Of a stretch of DNA of 64,000 nucleotides, positions 23,648 through 36,129 are shown piece after piece; the first letter of the stretch is position 1; the number at the start of each line of letters is the position of its first letter. The notes beneath the pieces are model-generated. The model saw nothing but the letters and a program-made list of their open reading frames with translations, did not search any database and had not been told where the DNA came from. The stretch lies in contig JAHLEZ010000015.1 in NCBI GenBank assembly GCA_020726505.1, positions 806,001 to 870,000 on the forward strand. The letters run 5' to 3'. A program made the translations under genes and the position numbers. The stretch is from Leptodontidium sp. MPI-SDFR-AT-0119 (Eukaryota; Ascomycota; Leotiomycetes; Helotiales; Leptodontidiaceae).

Positions 23648-26600
23648 CTACGACGGTGTGACTTCTCTGCTATTCCGTCCAGTCTTGCCCAGGAGACCCT
23701 TCCGTAACCCGCCACTGGTCGATCTCGGGCTATTATCGCCATTCTCAATTATGGGGTTAAGCACAAAGTTGCTCTTGAGAACGACCTGGCCACTACCTGC
23801 CTTGACAGACTTCTCCAATCCAGTGCCGGATTCGTCGACAAAGAAGAGACCTTCTCCGAGATCATCATCACTGCCAAAGGTGTTGTGGCCCTTGACTTGG
23901 ATCTGGAACTGTGTGTCTGCCGAACAAGCACACTTGAAGCTCTCCTTCTTGTCGTTGAATGTCACAGTGCCCGAAGCCGACTTGATGTGTTCCGTCTTGT
24001 GGATAGTCTTGGGCTTTGTTCCAAGTTGCTTCATGTAGACCATCACATTCGACGACGGGGGAAAGCCGCTTGCAGAGAGGATAGTGAAGCTTGCTGTGTG
24101 ACACATTAGCACCAATTCATTTACATATTTGAAGAAACGGTGGGGGCATTGAGACAATTTGCTGATACATTCAAAGAAGGGAAAATATGCCTACCTGTGC
24201 CTGTAGGAGCGCTAGAGCCGCCTTGAATAGTGCTGTGCATCGAGGATTGCCCGAAGCTCTTCGTACGGTTGTGTCCTGGAACACCAAGAGCCGTGCCTGG
24301 TGGGGTAACAGGTGACTCGGAATTAGCTGATGGTGGTGGCAGGTTGCTGGCTCGTCTGAGTCCGCCAGATCCGCCTCCGTTGGCAAACTTGGCGTCCTCT
24401 GCTTCCATTTCAGCACCATTGGTTTCTTCTTCCTTCTTCTTGCTCTTGAACCCATGTCGAATAAATGATGCACCCTTGCCCACACCATGAGCAGCAAATC
24501 CAACCCCTTTGATCGGGGCTCCAGCGACACCAGTGACAATTTTGCCTGGAGTGGCAAATGTCCCAGAGAAGGTTGACGATCCTTGACGCGATCTTGTGAC
24601 ATAGTCAGGCCTGAATAATAGGCGTAATCTGACATTTCCGGATTTTCCGTCCAGAGTGAGATTGTACTCTTGCGCCTTGAAAGGATCCAACAAATCGAGA
24701 TTGATATCAGCATTTCCCAACGAATCGGCTTTATCTGCAAAATCCCAGTCGAATACCTTGCAGGTGAATTTGGCGGCAGTTCTTGAGGCAACATCAACCT
24801 CGAAATATTCGTTCCATGCGGGGTGGAGGGTCTTCTTTTGGACTTTCGTCTTGAATACTTCCTTCCCATTTAGGTCGAAAAGACAGTATGGATCACTGTA
24901 GCCATTCCTGTCTGCGGATGGGAGATCTGAAGCATCCAGTACATCGACACGGAGTTTACCCATGTTGTTCATACTCTCACTGGGATCAAGCTGCATCTTG
25001 ACAGGTATGTACTTCAAGCTAACCTTGATGCTGCAGACTTGACCTTGGTCGTCCTTGAGCTTGAGAATGGTTGGGTTGTTCTATAAAAGTGTCAGCCGCA
25101 ATTACAGGAAGTGCTCGCGCCGTCTACTTACAAGGCATTGCTTAAGCGTATCCAGAGTATTGCCAGTAAGCTTGGCAATGATATCTTCCTTGTCTTTCTT
25201 CGCATCACCCTTCAGTTCACCCTTTTCACGAATTCGAAGCGTGATCCTCGAAAAGTCAAGTTCTCGAACAAAACAGTCTCCAATTTCGTCAATTGTCGCC
25301 TTCCTGGATTTAATCTTTGATGATGAATATGATGGGAAAGCCATGTCGTCAATAAGGACTGGCAAACGTTAGCAATGGACACAACTGAGTGATCTATGGG
25401 TGTGTAAATACCATCTACATGGGTGTTGCTATGTGTCAGATCAACATCCATAAGCTTGAAGATGATGAGTCCAGACTCGTATTTGAGAAGTTCCTCTGGA
25501 GTTAGACGAATCTTGGGCAACTTCTTCTCTTCTTCGACCTCAGTCTGTTCTTTTTCGCCTTCGGCAAGGGTGTGTGCAAGAGATGTATCGATTTTTCCGT
25601 TTTCGAGTGATCTATTTGCAGTAGCAACTGCATCTGTTCCCTTCGTGTCGCCAGACCTGCCACTTTCCATCGATCCGCGGCCTCTTGCCTCTTCCGCAGA
25701 CTTCTTCTTAGCCGCAAGCGCTTCCTCATCTTCAGGGTCGGCAACATTCAAGCAGGGATAGAATGATACGGTGTAATTGAGAGTACCCCTTGGAGAGCCC
25801 TTCCCATGCATACGGAGGGGGCCAGCCTGGGACTTCTTCGTATCATTGACGAGAAATTCACCATTATCGGCCTGAGAGATGTAATCGGAGGCAAGCACCT
25901 CGACTGACCCTAAGGATCGATCACTATTGATCGTTTCTTGGTCCATGACTTCCAATATCAGTTTCTCGCGAGTGCTGTGTACGGGCACGTAAATGACCTC
26001 ATCAAAGTCCGGATTGAGATTGTTCTGGAAGGTCACAGTGCGACCTTTCTCGATTCCGGAAAGCAGGACTCGAACATAGGGGTCAGACTTTCCAAGGGTC
26101 TCCAGATTACGAAGATCACGAGCATTCTTGAAGTGGAATCTCATGACACCAATTGGGGTCACATATCCCCCGGTACCAGCTCCGACACCCGACAGGGCCA
26201 CGGGCTTCCATTGAAGAGTGAACTTGACGCGACCGGACTTCGCACCAGCAAGATTATACCACTCTTGACCCTTCTCCATCAAAGTCAGCATATCATTCAG
26301 CTTGATCTGATATGTGCCGAGGATTGGGTCAGCTGAGAGATCTCTGTCGTCCTTGATAACAAGTCCAAGCTTTGCAGTCTTGCGATCTGTGATGAGTACC
26401 TCCTTAGATCCGTTGTCCCAAATAGGGTTATTCGTTCGCTTCAACTTTCGAGTAATGTGGATTTCTTTGTTGTTGAGAAGCAGTACGCCGTATGGATTTA
26501 GAGCTCCCAAGAGACTCTTGGTGCCGTCAAGGTCCTTCGCCTGCTCAATGACAATCTTCGCAATACCAGTGTTGGATTCTGGAGGAGGCTCTTTCTTGCC

Positions 26601-28654
26601 ATCTGGGAGATCCCGACCTTCCAGAACAGGGAAGAATCGAATATCGGAAGACAAGATTCCGCGGGCCTTTCCATTTGCCATGACCTCAAGTTGTTCATTT
26701 TCGTATTCTGTGACTTCTTGTATTCTCTCAAGGGGGAAAGTTGCCGTTCCTAGCTCCTTATCCTTCCGATATTCATTGTAATCGAATAGTTGGAGGGTGA
26801 GACTATCATTGAAGGATGTGACAATCACATATTTTGTCTCGTTCCACTTTGGATTGGCGTTCTCCTTAATAATCTTCGTTTGCGCCAGGGCAGCACCGTT
26901 ATTGAATGATAAGACAGTGTATGGATCGGGAGTTCCGGCGAATTTGTCTGGATTCTTCAATCCTTGAGCCCCGTGGAGAGTGACGGCCATAACACCAATG
27001 GCCTGGTCCACAGCCGAACCAGAAAGCATCTTCGCAACTTCGATCGGGAAGACATTTGGTGCGTACATGATAGGGCCGATGTTTGCGTGGATTTGGTCCA
27101 AGATGAAACTTTCCAAACCAGGGATGAAGTTGATGTCAAAACCCAGCATCTCACCACCGAGTGGCTTGCAAACATAGTCGATAGTCGGCTTCTCCAGGAA
27201 TGAGATCTCGATCTTCTCAACATGAGGGAATGGGATTTGCAGCTTGATCTTGACCCGCATAAGGCCCGAGAAAGCCATATTTTCTACAATAACCTGAGAG
27301 ATATTAGTAAATATATTAGCAAATTGTACATTTTTGATGATGATGAGTCCAAGTTTGGTAGTTCTGCGGTCCGTGGGCAATCGTGCCCGGGTCCGGATGG
27401 GAGGGGAAGGGGGGGCTCAGAAGAAAATGGGGGTGGGGGGGGATAAGAACGGGCAGCCCCTAAACGTACATCCAGACCCTTACTGATCATAGCTTTGCCG
27501 ATTCTGATTTCGAGCACAATCTTGGGGTTGACCTTGTTCTTGATCTGCCGTGAAGTCATGTCCGCATGGTCGTTTGGCGTGAAACTAAACTTCCAATCCA
27601 TGAGCACAATATCGTCTTCCGCTTTTGGATATGTCTTGACATGCTCCATCCGTGGAGGTTTGTTGCCCAGGGTGAAAGTTTTCATGCGCAGACTGTCCAG
27701 GAAAGCTGGTGTTGAGGTACTCAAAACTTGGTCAACTGAGTTGATGATGGTCTCCGCCAGAACAGGTTGGAAGATAGGCCAGAATTTCACCAGGAAGCTG
27801 TTGATCCACTCCAAACTCTCCGTATCTGTCTCTAGCTTGTTCTTTGCCAGCTCTCGGTTGACATCATCTCTGAAGTTTCGTCGAACTCGGCGGAGAGAGG
27901 TTCGATAGTATGTACCGCAAATGGCCATTATGAGGAATACCCAAGCCAGCCCACCGCCCAAAACTGCCACGAACCACGAGGAAAGACAAGCGAATATAAT
28001 GACGCCGGTATTATGGTACCAATCTGCCAGAATTCGGTTAGAAGCCATGCAATTATAGACTTGGATTAGACTCACCACCAAAGAACTTGTCGTCCAGCTT
28101 TCCTTCAACCCAAGTTTGGTGGTCTGCCAGACTCTCCTCTTCGATTGATGCACTCGACACCCCGTTGCCAAATCTTGGCGCCCAGCCTGTTCTTTCCACC
28201 CATCGGTCGTTGTCATCATCGTCGATGAATTGGCCGCTGATACCATTTGTTATGGGCTTTCCACTCTTGTCCTTAGCAGGTGCCGTAGGGGCGAGAGCGC
28301 CAGCTGTAGAGGGTGGGGGAAGATCGTATGCCCCAGGTTTACCGTCGTCGATATCTGTTGGGACTGCAACACCTTTCGATTTGTGTTCGTGATGGAATCC
28401 TTCTGGCACACGCTGTGAAAGTCAGTAATTGGTCATAAATACGGAGGGGTGGAATGGCTTACAGCTCTGGCCTGAGCTGCCTTCTGCTCGGGGGTTGCAT
28501 CTGGATCGAAAGAGAAGGCAACGACTCCAGCTTTCTTGCTCTCAGCCACTATTCTTTGTTCTGCATCTTCTGCAGTAACAGAGCTGTCTGGGTCCTGGGC
28601 AGCTTCCACGACGCCCTGAGTTTTTAGCTCCGCGGCACTGGAATTGACGTCCAT
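23648..28654 (-). CDS. Tricalbin / extended synaptotagmin (SMP and multiple C2 domains)
   Basis: Tricalbins tether cortical ER to the plasma membrane and move lipids through the SMP domain. Seven exons: 28654-28463, 28412-28076, 28023-27470, 27293-25412, 25358-25132, 25080-24195 and 24093-23648; 1507 aa, close to yeast Tcb3 (1545). The N-terminal 175 residues are disordered and acidic. A hydrophobic hairpin covers about 182-222 (GVIIFACLSSWFVAVLGGG, then LAWVFLIMAICG). The SMP domain spans about 240-450, starting SLEWINSFLVKFWPIF. C2 domains follow with the hallmarks GTPDPYTVL, GALNPYGVL, GKSDPYVRV and GYSDPYCLF, and a last divergent C2 starts ASFTILSASG. The second C2 has Asn in place of the usual Asp, so its calcium binding is doubtful. 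All splice phases close. Confidence in the family is high; which Tcb paralogue it is cannot be told. Confidence 0.94.
27395..27443 (+). other. G-rich tract inside a tricalbin intron (G-quadruplex-capable)
   Basis: The + strand carries GGG, GGGG, GGGGGGG, GGGGG and GGGGGGGG runs within 49 bp, inside the 176-bp intron 27294-27469. On the transcript this is C-rich; the G-rich strand is the template. Confidence 0.6.
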
Positions 28655-28860
28655 CGTTGCTGTGGTGTTAGCTGGCTTGATGCGGGATAATTAAGCTCGC
28701 CCGCAACCATGCAATTGATGTCAAACCAACGGTCCCTTGGGCGGCTTTGGGGAGATGAATAGAACAGAAGACGAGGGAAGGAAAAGAGGAGCAGGAGATG
28801 AGAAGAACAAAAGCTTCTGATCGGGGTTAGAGCAGTCTGCTCGGCAGGTAAAGAGCGCAC

Positions 28861-28902
28861 GGAGGTGGAGAGAAGGGAGGAGGAGGTGGAGAGAAGGGAG
28901 GA
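28861..28902. repeat. Tandem 21-bp duplication in tricalbin leader
   Basis: Two copies of a purine-rich 21-mer beginning GGAGGTGGAGAGAAGGG lie head to tail, followed by GGA triplets to about 28916. They lie about 210 bp upstream of the tricalbin ATG. Confidence 0.8.
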
Positions 28903-29239
28903 GGAGGAGGAGGAGGTTGAGGTTGAGTTGGGCTGGAGCTGGAGTAGCGCAGTCAAAGGACGGACAGACGAGGCAGGGCTGGCTTCAAGGTGGTTCAGTG
29001 GCTTGGGCCGTGGAAAGTTGGTTGGCCAGCTTGCTCGTACAGGGATGGACAGCTTGCTTGGGTCAGAGCAGCATCCCTGCCCAGCTGTCGCTGCTGACGA
29101 TTTCCCGCACGGCCTTCCAAGACGCTAATCGGATGTCCCTCCCTTCGCCTGCTTCAGACCGGCTGAACGTTGATAGGTATTGATAGGAAAGATATCAGTG
29201 AGGGTCGGTCGGTCCTGGGAGAGGGGAAGGTGGGGTGAG

Positions 29240-29450
29240 AGTACCTAGGTAATCTACTGTGAGGTACATCAGTCGAGTGTCGAAGGGATGCAGAAGTCAG
29301 TGATAACAAGCTCACTACAGAAAGTTGTGAAATGTTGATTGTGTACCTAGTATTGTACCAAGGTACTGTAGCCCGAGGATCGAATGATTCACAGGACTTT
29401 ACCTACCTAGGTACCTACTAGGCGAGTTAATAGGTACAGAGTACCTATCT
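29240..29450. repeat. Cluster of GTACCT / AGGTAC palindromic elements
   Basis: GTACCT or its complement occurs about eight times in 210 bp, including CCTAGGTACCTA (29407-29418 region). The elements are partly nested and self-complementary. Confidence 0.7.
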
Positions 29451-29686
29451 TGTCCCGCCGCATCGGTTATTCAATTAAGTAGTGAAACTATAGTATGACG
29501 AGGTATTCTGTTTCTGCTACGCTGCTCCGTCCAGCGTTCCATCAGCATCGGTATTTATATAAAATTCCTGCTCTTGCTCGAACGCCTGACTTTTCATTTG
29601 TCTGATATTTCATGTTTTGCCTGCTGAATTGAACAAAGTCCAGGCGTCAGGATGAGGAGCTTGGCTGGATAGCAGGGATGAAGGCG

Positions 29687-29704
29687 ATCATCATCATCAT
29701 CATC
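29687..29704. repeat. (ATC)6 microsatellite
   Basis: Six perfect ATC triplets lie in the divergent tricalbin/30952 intergenic region. Confidence 0.85.
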
Positions 29705-30951
29705 GCTCGCACACAATACCCTAGTCCCAGGATTGCCAAGTGAGTGCAGCAGTCCAGAGTCCACACTCCACACACTCTAGTCATGTCAGTTCATCCCACC
29801 TACCCACCCCCACTTCAATACCCCAACCACCTCATAGATTCAATTCAATTCATTCATGTGCAAATCCAGTTCTCGCCACGCCAAGCTACACCTTCCAGAG
29901 CCAGATGTTAGGCGGCATGGCATGTTATCAAGTTCTCAGCAGCACAGGGTCTTGCTCAATTGCGCTTGCTACGCGACATCCTCTCAACTTCACTTGCATG
30001 CATTAGCCGTCTTCTTCATTCGTCGCTGGGCCAACATTCTTGCTGTTCTGCATATGCACTGCGCACTTGGGCACTCGACTATGCTACATCTGTACCTCTC
30101 ACAGTCTCACTGGCCTGAAGCCACGATCAGGTATCGGAACCTTGGGACATTTCTTCTCGGACAACCAGTTCCATCCTCCCACGTTCTGCGGTGTCTCCGT
30201 CCGATCGCCGTCTACAATCGTCAGAAAAAGCCCGCAGTTCGCCTGGACTCTATCCTCCCATATTGATCCTCTAGCAAGTTGCGAGTACTGTTCCTCGAAA
30301 TGCCCCCTTGTAGCTCGTCTAATCGAATTTCGTGGTCCAGCAAAGCGGGGATAAATAAGCTGTCAGACCAATCCAATACACCCTCATCTCACAATGCGGC
30401 TAATGTAATGTCAATATCGGCTTAAATTCCAAATAGCTCTGAGAACCAACCGTAAGAATGCTCGAGGCAGTTTCTCCGACTTGGGAGGGGGGAGGTGTAC
30501 TGTTGTCGCTAGTCCTGAGAGCACGACAGAAGCGAGGTAGACCCACCTCAGTCGAGCCCCTGAACAGTATGTTTAATCACGTGGTTTTTAGATCAAGGTC
30601 ACATGGAGATAAGCGCCTATCGGCCATCTGTTTTTGCTTGGCATGGCATGCCACTGCCACTCCTGTCGTCTCTTGCTGCATGAAACGTTAACGTGGGTCC
30701 AATCCCAATACCAATAAGCCTCCAACAACCCTTGCTGAACTCTGAACAAATGATCCCGCATTTGTTGGATTCACAGGGCCAGAAAGACCCATTCACCAAC
30801 ACCTCAAATGCGACCTCGTCTGTTGTGACTGTGCTGCCTCTTCAATTGCGGCGTAAATAGCCGCCGCACCAGATCGACCCCTCGACTTGTGTCCGTATGC
30901 GGATCTCTGCTCCTCGTCAACATAATCCAATCTGCCGTTGATCGCGTGGCC

Positions 30952-33900
30952 ATGGAAGCACATTCGGGCAGCCCCAAAGATGGCGAGAAAAAGCGGAATC
31001 GCTTCATGGGGAAGCTCTTCAAGGAGAAGAAGGACAATACAAGCTCGGAGTCTCAATCTCAGAACGATGTCGACGATTTTCTCCATGGCCCTTCGGACAA
31101 GTTACATATGGTTGGAACCAGTCCCTCCTTTCCACCACCCTTGATGCGCCTCGATACCTCCAGCGCACGTCGGTGGCCTGCCGCCTCAGATCTCCCAACT
31201 TCGAAGAGCACACGAGGTCGTTCGGCCAGTCCGAAACGGAATAGGAAAGGTCTCGTGGTACGTTTTACAGACGAACAGCCAGAAGTGATTGGGGAGGGCG
31301 GTGATGAAGCTACCTCCCCAGTTGCAGAGATAGGAATGAGAAGGAGGGCCAATACACATCCTCCAGTACGGCAGCCAAATCCAGCACAAACAACAGAGCG
31401 GAGGGATATAAAGGCAGCGGATTATGGACCAAGCTTCGCTGAGCGTGCCAACAACATGGGTGATTTTCGGCCAGGGCCCATTAGACGCACACAAACGGGG
31501 TTTCAATCAATACCAGACATTGGACCAGACTCTAGCCATGCGAATGTCTCAGATAGAAGTCCAGACGACGAACTACTCCGGCCCTTGGGTATTCGATCTG
31601 AAGGAGACAGGCGCTCATTTGCAGATATGGTGAAAGCAGAGATGAGATCTGGAGAAGGCAAGGCACTGGTCCAGGCCGCTTCCCATACTTCTGACCCCGA
31701 TGAGCTATTTACTGGTCCTGAGTCGACAGGGTCATCTGGTCCTACGCTGCAACTTCAGATCAATACCAGAAACAACATACACGTCCCGTCAGCTCCTGGA
31801 ATACCACCCAGTGCTGAATCGAGCCGGCCAAGCTCGAGTCGACCTATTACCCCAAATGATTCGTTTCAGCCAACACACTCAACAGAGAACCACGCAGGAA
31901 GCTCTGGAGCGTCGCTAACTGTACCGAGAAGCCTTCAGCCATCCATCCCCGTCGCCAGCAATCAAGTAGCAGAGAGTCTGGCCACCCTCTCGAGAACGTC
32001 AACTCTTTCAATTCAGGACGCAGCTCTTGCTGTGGGAGATGATGCACTTCAGGAGTTCCAAAGGCGGATAGGGCATCTATTTACTCTATTTCGGCTCTCT
32101 ACAGAGGCATCCAAACCTCTATCACAGTGTTCGCTGGAGGAACTTGTTCGAGTGTCTTTGTGGTGGTTTCTGAAGGGGAGGATGAATCTTGAAACTGCAG
32201 TCAGAGACCGGCCTGGTACACCCCAAGCTCAACAAGCCAATTATTTCATGCGGGCACAAGCGTATGCAGACTTGGCCAAATCTCTCTGGCTGACAGAGAC
32301 TGTGACTTCGCAATATCCCGAAATTCAGTCGCGACAAAGCACAGTCAACTCAAATCAAGATGTGTTGGAATCTCGGCAGTCAGTCTTATCCAGTCTCAGG
32401 AAGCTGACAATGTCAATGAAAAGAAACAACTTTCTCCCTCCTGACCCCAAGGACGCCCCACTGACCCAGGGCTTAGATCCCTCAATTTGGGTCAGAGGGG
32501 AAGGTGATCAGTCATTACTTTACAGTCAACGCTTGACCTCGGTAAGATCTCTCTCTGAAGCTATGCCTTTGGGAGATACAAGCCGAACCTTCCAATTTGG
32601 GAGGATGTTTGTTGAGTCGACACTGGTGGAGGCAGCTGCTCCACAACAGTACCGCTGTGCGGTTCTGATATCTGTGGTGCGTGGTCTTAAAGAAAGCTCC
32701 ACGACGGCTGTTATCGCTAGTCAAGATGGTGCTTTGAACCTCAGGTAAGCTTATTTCGCCTTGAATGTCTCATCGATATGCACTCTTCCATGTCACCACA
32801 GGTATTTGAAATCGGTTGGGGATGGCATCGCATATCCGGAGCTCGTGAATGCCACTCAGAGCTATTGAGTAGTTGAAGAATATTTAGGCTAATTTGCTCC
32901 AACAGCATACAATCAGACAAGACTCGTGGCTTGACCTGGGAGGATGTTCGATGGAGGGCAACTCAGCGGATCATCGAGGTCAGCTTGCCCCGTGGGTTTA
33001 TGCTTTTGCTTCATTGTAATGAGCAAGACTTTAGGACACTATGGGGCATGCATGATTACGAGAAGAGAACACAATCAGTCTTGGCTCAACGATCAGGCGA
33101 GGAGCTTGTTTTTGAAACCATTCTGCAATCTTTTCAGTACTTCGATCAAAGCCAACAACCACCATTTCCCAAGGAAGCTCAACCGGAATGCCACTTCAAA
33201 CTTTTTGAGAAGACTGTAATCATCAAAGCCGCTACTGGGCCGCGTACATTGCACCGAGGATTTCGTCTGGGGTTAAACACAAGTACGAAGTCGAAACATT
33301 TGAGATGCATCGATCAAGACTTTTCACCAAGTCACCCGGTCCAATTTGGGTTCTTGCGAGGGGATGGAGGCTCACCTGCGCTACTGCTCAAAATCGATGA
33401 CGGGAAGTCGAAGTACACAATGGTTTGTACGTTCCACGACGCAAATGAACGAATCAGATTTCACACACTTCTCACCGGGATTGCTCTGGGCCAAGGGGAG
33501 GACGTTATTGCAGAAGCACCAATTACAAGTTTCTCTGTAGCGGACTCTGATGGAGATCTAAGCTGTCTCCAGCCTCTTCAGTGGCAGGGATTTAGGTTCA
33601 TCAATTACGATCATACCGATTATCAGTCAGACAAGACTGTTCTGTCAGAAAATTTGCGGGTTGCCATCGACTTCAAGGGAGGCAGCCTTACAGACCGTAT
33701 CAATGTTGAGCCTGGAGAACTCAAGTTACGATTGGATGTCACGTCACTCACCGAGCTCAAGGTTTTGCGCCAGCCTCAACAAGACATGACTGCATCAGTC
33801 GCCGAGTCGCAAGTCTCGAAAGAGCTACCACGCGAGCTTGCATCAATACTTCTCGAGAGTATCGCCAATTCTGAGTCTACTCGCAAATACACTTTCCCAT

Positions 33901-34472
33901 CACTACAAGAACTCCACCTATTCCAAGCTGCATTGACTGGATTTGCAGTGGTATTTGACGGTATCGCGTGCTCCTTCAACATATCCCGCCGAAGAATGGT
34001 CGTTCCTATCTACAAGAAGTGGGATGCAGCTACGACCCGAGTACAGATAGTTCAGAGAGAGAAGGTCATTCAGCTAGTGGCATTTTTTGACAACTTCAGC
34101 CATGGCAAAGCCATGAATTTCACTCTGAAGTCTACGGATATTTTTGAAACGTCTAGCAGCAAGAAGACCTTTTCTCTACGAATCGTAGACGCCAAGTTCT
34201 CTCTCCCAAAAGCTCAAAATGGATCTGAAGCTGGAGTTGACCATGAGTTCGTCTGCCTCGACATGCCAGAGTACCCTGGCGAGCACGACGACGTGACTAT
34301 CGTTTTTGATACTGAGGCTGGTAAGTCAATATAAACAGCCACTGCTTGTGTTTTTAGTTTACCTCGTTTTTAGTTTACCTCGACTAATTTCATCATAGTT
34401 CGGGATTCTTTCGCAAAAGCATTGCCGGCGCCTACAAAAATTGCATCGCGAATGGCATCTGTGAGGAGATAA
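30952..34472 (+). CDS. Conserved fungal protein of unknown function, 1093 aa
   Basis: Exons 30952-32744, 32906-34320 and 34399-34472 give 1093 aa. I do not recognise a named family. The first 350 residues are low-complexity, Ser/Pro/Arg-rich and probably phosphorylated. A short Lys-rich start (EKKRNRFMGKLFKEKKD) could bind membranes or nucleic acid. Residues about 360-480 are helical (EFQRRIGHLFTLFRLS, VRVSLWWFLKGRMNLE, ANYFMRAQAYADLAKSLW). From about 560 to the end the sequence alternates beta strands and has two segments that read like PH-type or other beta-sandwich modules (LFEKTVIIKAATG; KYTFPSLQELHLFQAALTG). Exon 1 joins exon 2 as NLS-IQSDKTRGLTWEDV; a cryptic middle exon (from 32803) is rejected because it ends in a stop. 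The short last exon encodes a basic tail. The start is the first ATG of the frame preceded by CGTGGCC. Confidence 0.8.
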
Positions 34473-36129
34473 GATAGATCTCTGTAGATGGGTCCGTACG
34501 AGGAGTTCATTTGAGTTTATCTTGCGAGGAAAAAGAAAGCGTTGCAATTGAGCATTTCTGGAGGAGTGTTGTAGCATTTTGGGGCGATATCCAACCGGCG
34601 CTTTGTTTTCTTTGTTTTTGCTTACTGAATGAGTATATAGGGTAGTAGGTAGTGAAGGACGACTTGAATGAAATGTTGGTTTGGCACCTGGTGGTTCTAT
34701 TGACAAAAGATAGAGGCCGGTAAAGCCTGAATCAAAATCCTGGTCTAGAATGGAAAGTTACCAAAAACTCCAATACGCTGAAGCTCGTATTCGCCGTATT
34801 CACAAACCCGGGATATGCTGTACAACACCTATCGGAACGTTTTGGTCCTTTCTCACCCACCTTTTCACTTTCTCACTACACGTGATAAGTCTCCAGATTC
34901 CAGTGAGCTTGAGCAGCGACAAGTGTTCAGGGACCGTCTCCGTCATCCCGTGTTCGAAACTCCACCAACCCACACCACGAGCCCACCACAGATTCCAAAA
35001 ATAGAGCCAGGGCCAGACTCTCTCCCAATCACAAGTCGTTGAAGAGGATCATCTTCACGAGCGGCGCGCCACCTTTTATGGAGGCAGGAAAAAAAAACCC
35101 CCACCGACGTGGAAGAGAAGCTTTTGCGGATCAAGATCATGGCCGTGGGAGTTTCTACTGACCGTGACCTGGTTGGGGGTGGAGTGAGTGTTGCTGTTTG
35201 AAGAGAACAATGCAAATCCCGGGGTAATGGGATAGGTAAATTGGGTTTGCTGCAACGTCTGGTTACGGTATCTGGGAGTGAGATCAATCGGCGTGTCGCT
35301 GATATCGTATGCTTCCTATGCCAATGTATTGGCAAAAAGGCAGGATTGTGGCTCAGTCCAGTCCAGGCCAGCAAAGCAAGCAGGGCATCCACTCCTCTAA
35401 TACGAGGCTTCACTCGGCCTGTACTAATATGCGCAATGAGTACTTTATCCTGTTGACTGTACCGCACTGCATTGGCACTGCTCCGCAAGGAAACCTTGCC
35501 AACTTAATTCCAACTCCACTTCTTCCTCCCTTCCTGCAGACTTGATCCTAACCCAGCTCAGCTCCTTACATTCAACCACCTCGCGTTCTAGAATTCGTCG
35601 TTGTGAGGCTATTCGAAGAGTCTTCTTCACTTTCGTTTTTGTCTTTCTTACCCTCGCTCAACACAACGCTCAACAGTCAAGTTTGCCAGTGTAAGTGGCG
35701 CAGTTTACCGTTAAAGTTAGCCTTGATCTACTTTGTAATCGCCGGATAGGCTGGGCTGGCGGGACTGAACTGAGCTGTGAGGTGTTGGTTGTTGGCAAGC
35801 AAGCACGCTCTTCTGTTTCAGACACCACGCCAACCTGCCTGCACTGCACCACCAGCACCAGGAACGAAGCACGACGGGTTCCAAGAACCCATCCAACAAT
35901 TCAATCCCGCACCGCAACGCGCCGACACTGCCCTTCTCTCCGAATTTACCTTTCCTTCTCTAACCTCGAATGACGCGCTCCAGCTCATGATGGTTTCTTG
36001 AGCCAACTGCCAAATCCACAAAACCCGGTCTTCTACCACCACCATCACCTAGCTACGCTGCACTGCACTTGCACGCGGAGCACGCGAGAGTCGCTCGTCG
36101 ATGTTACGGCCCTGAGGATCCTAAGTGCC
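34473..36129. other. Intergenic region and leader of the TRP-like gene
   Basis: No gene is supported in this 1.66 kb. 35540-36120 is pyrimidine/CA-rich, like a 5' leader. GTAAGT-like donors (near 35691) and AG sites suggest a possible leader intron. ORFs on both strands (e.g. 34943-35488) have no recognisable motif. Confidence 0.4.

Larger units (their letters stand above)
28655..30951. promoter_or_regulatory. Divergent intergenic region between tricalbin and the 30952 gene
   Basis: This 2.3 kb holds both promoters. The tricalbin side is purine-rich with a tandem 21-bp duplication (28861-28902). The middle (29240-29450) has many GTACCT/AGGTAC elements. An (ATC)n run is at 29687-29704. Open frames such as 28865-29128 merely read through the purine repeats and are not accepted as genes. 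Confidence 0.5.

Noticed and set aside
28865..29183. Two overlapping + strand ORFs upstream of tricalbin
   Set aside because: They read through purine triplet and 21-bp repeats and have no conserved features.
32803..32870. A cryptic middle exon after the first donor of the 30952 gene
   Set aside because: It opens in phase from the acceptor ccacag but stops within 23 codons; skipping to the acceptor at 32905 joins NLS to IQSDKTRGL in phase and continues for 471 codons.
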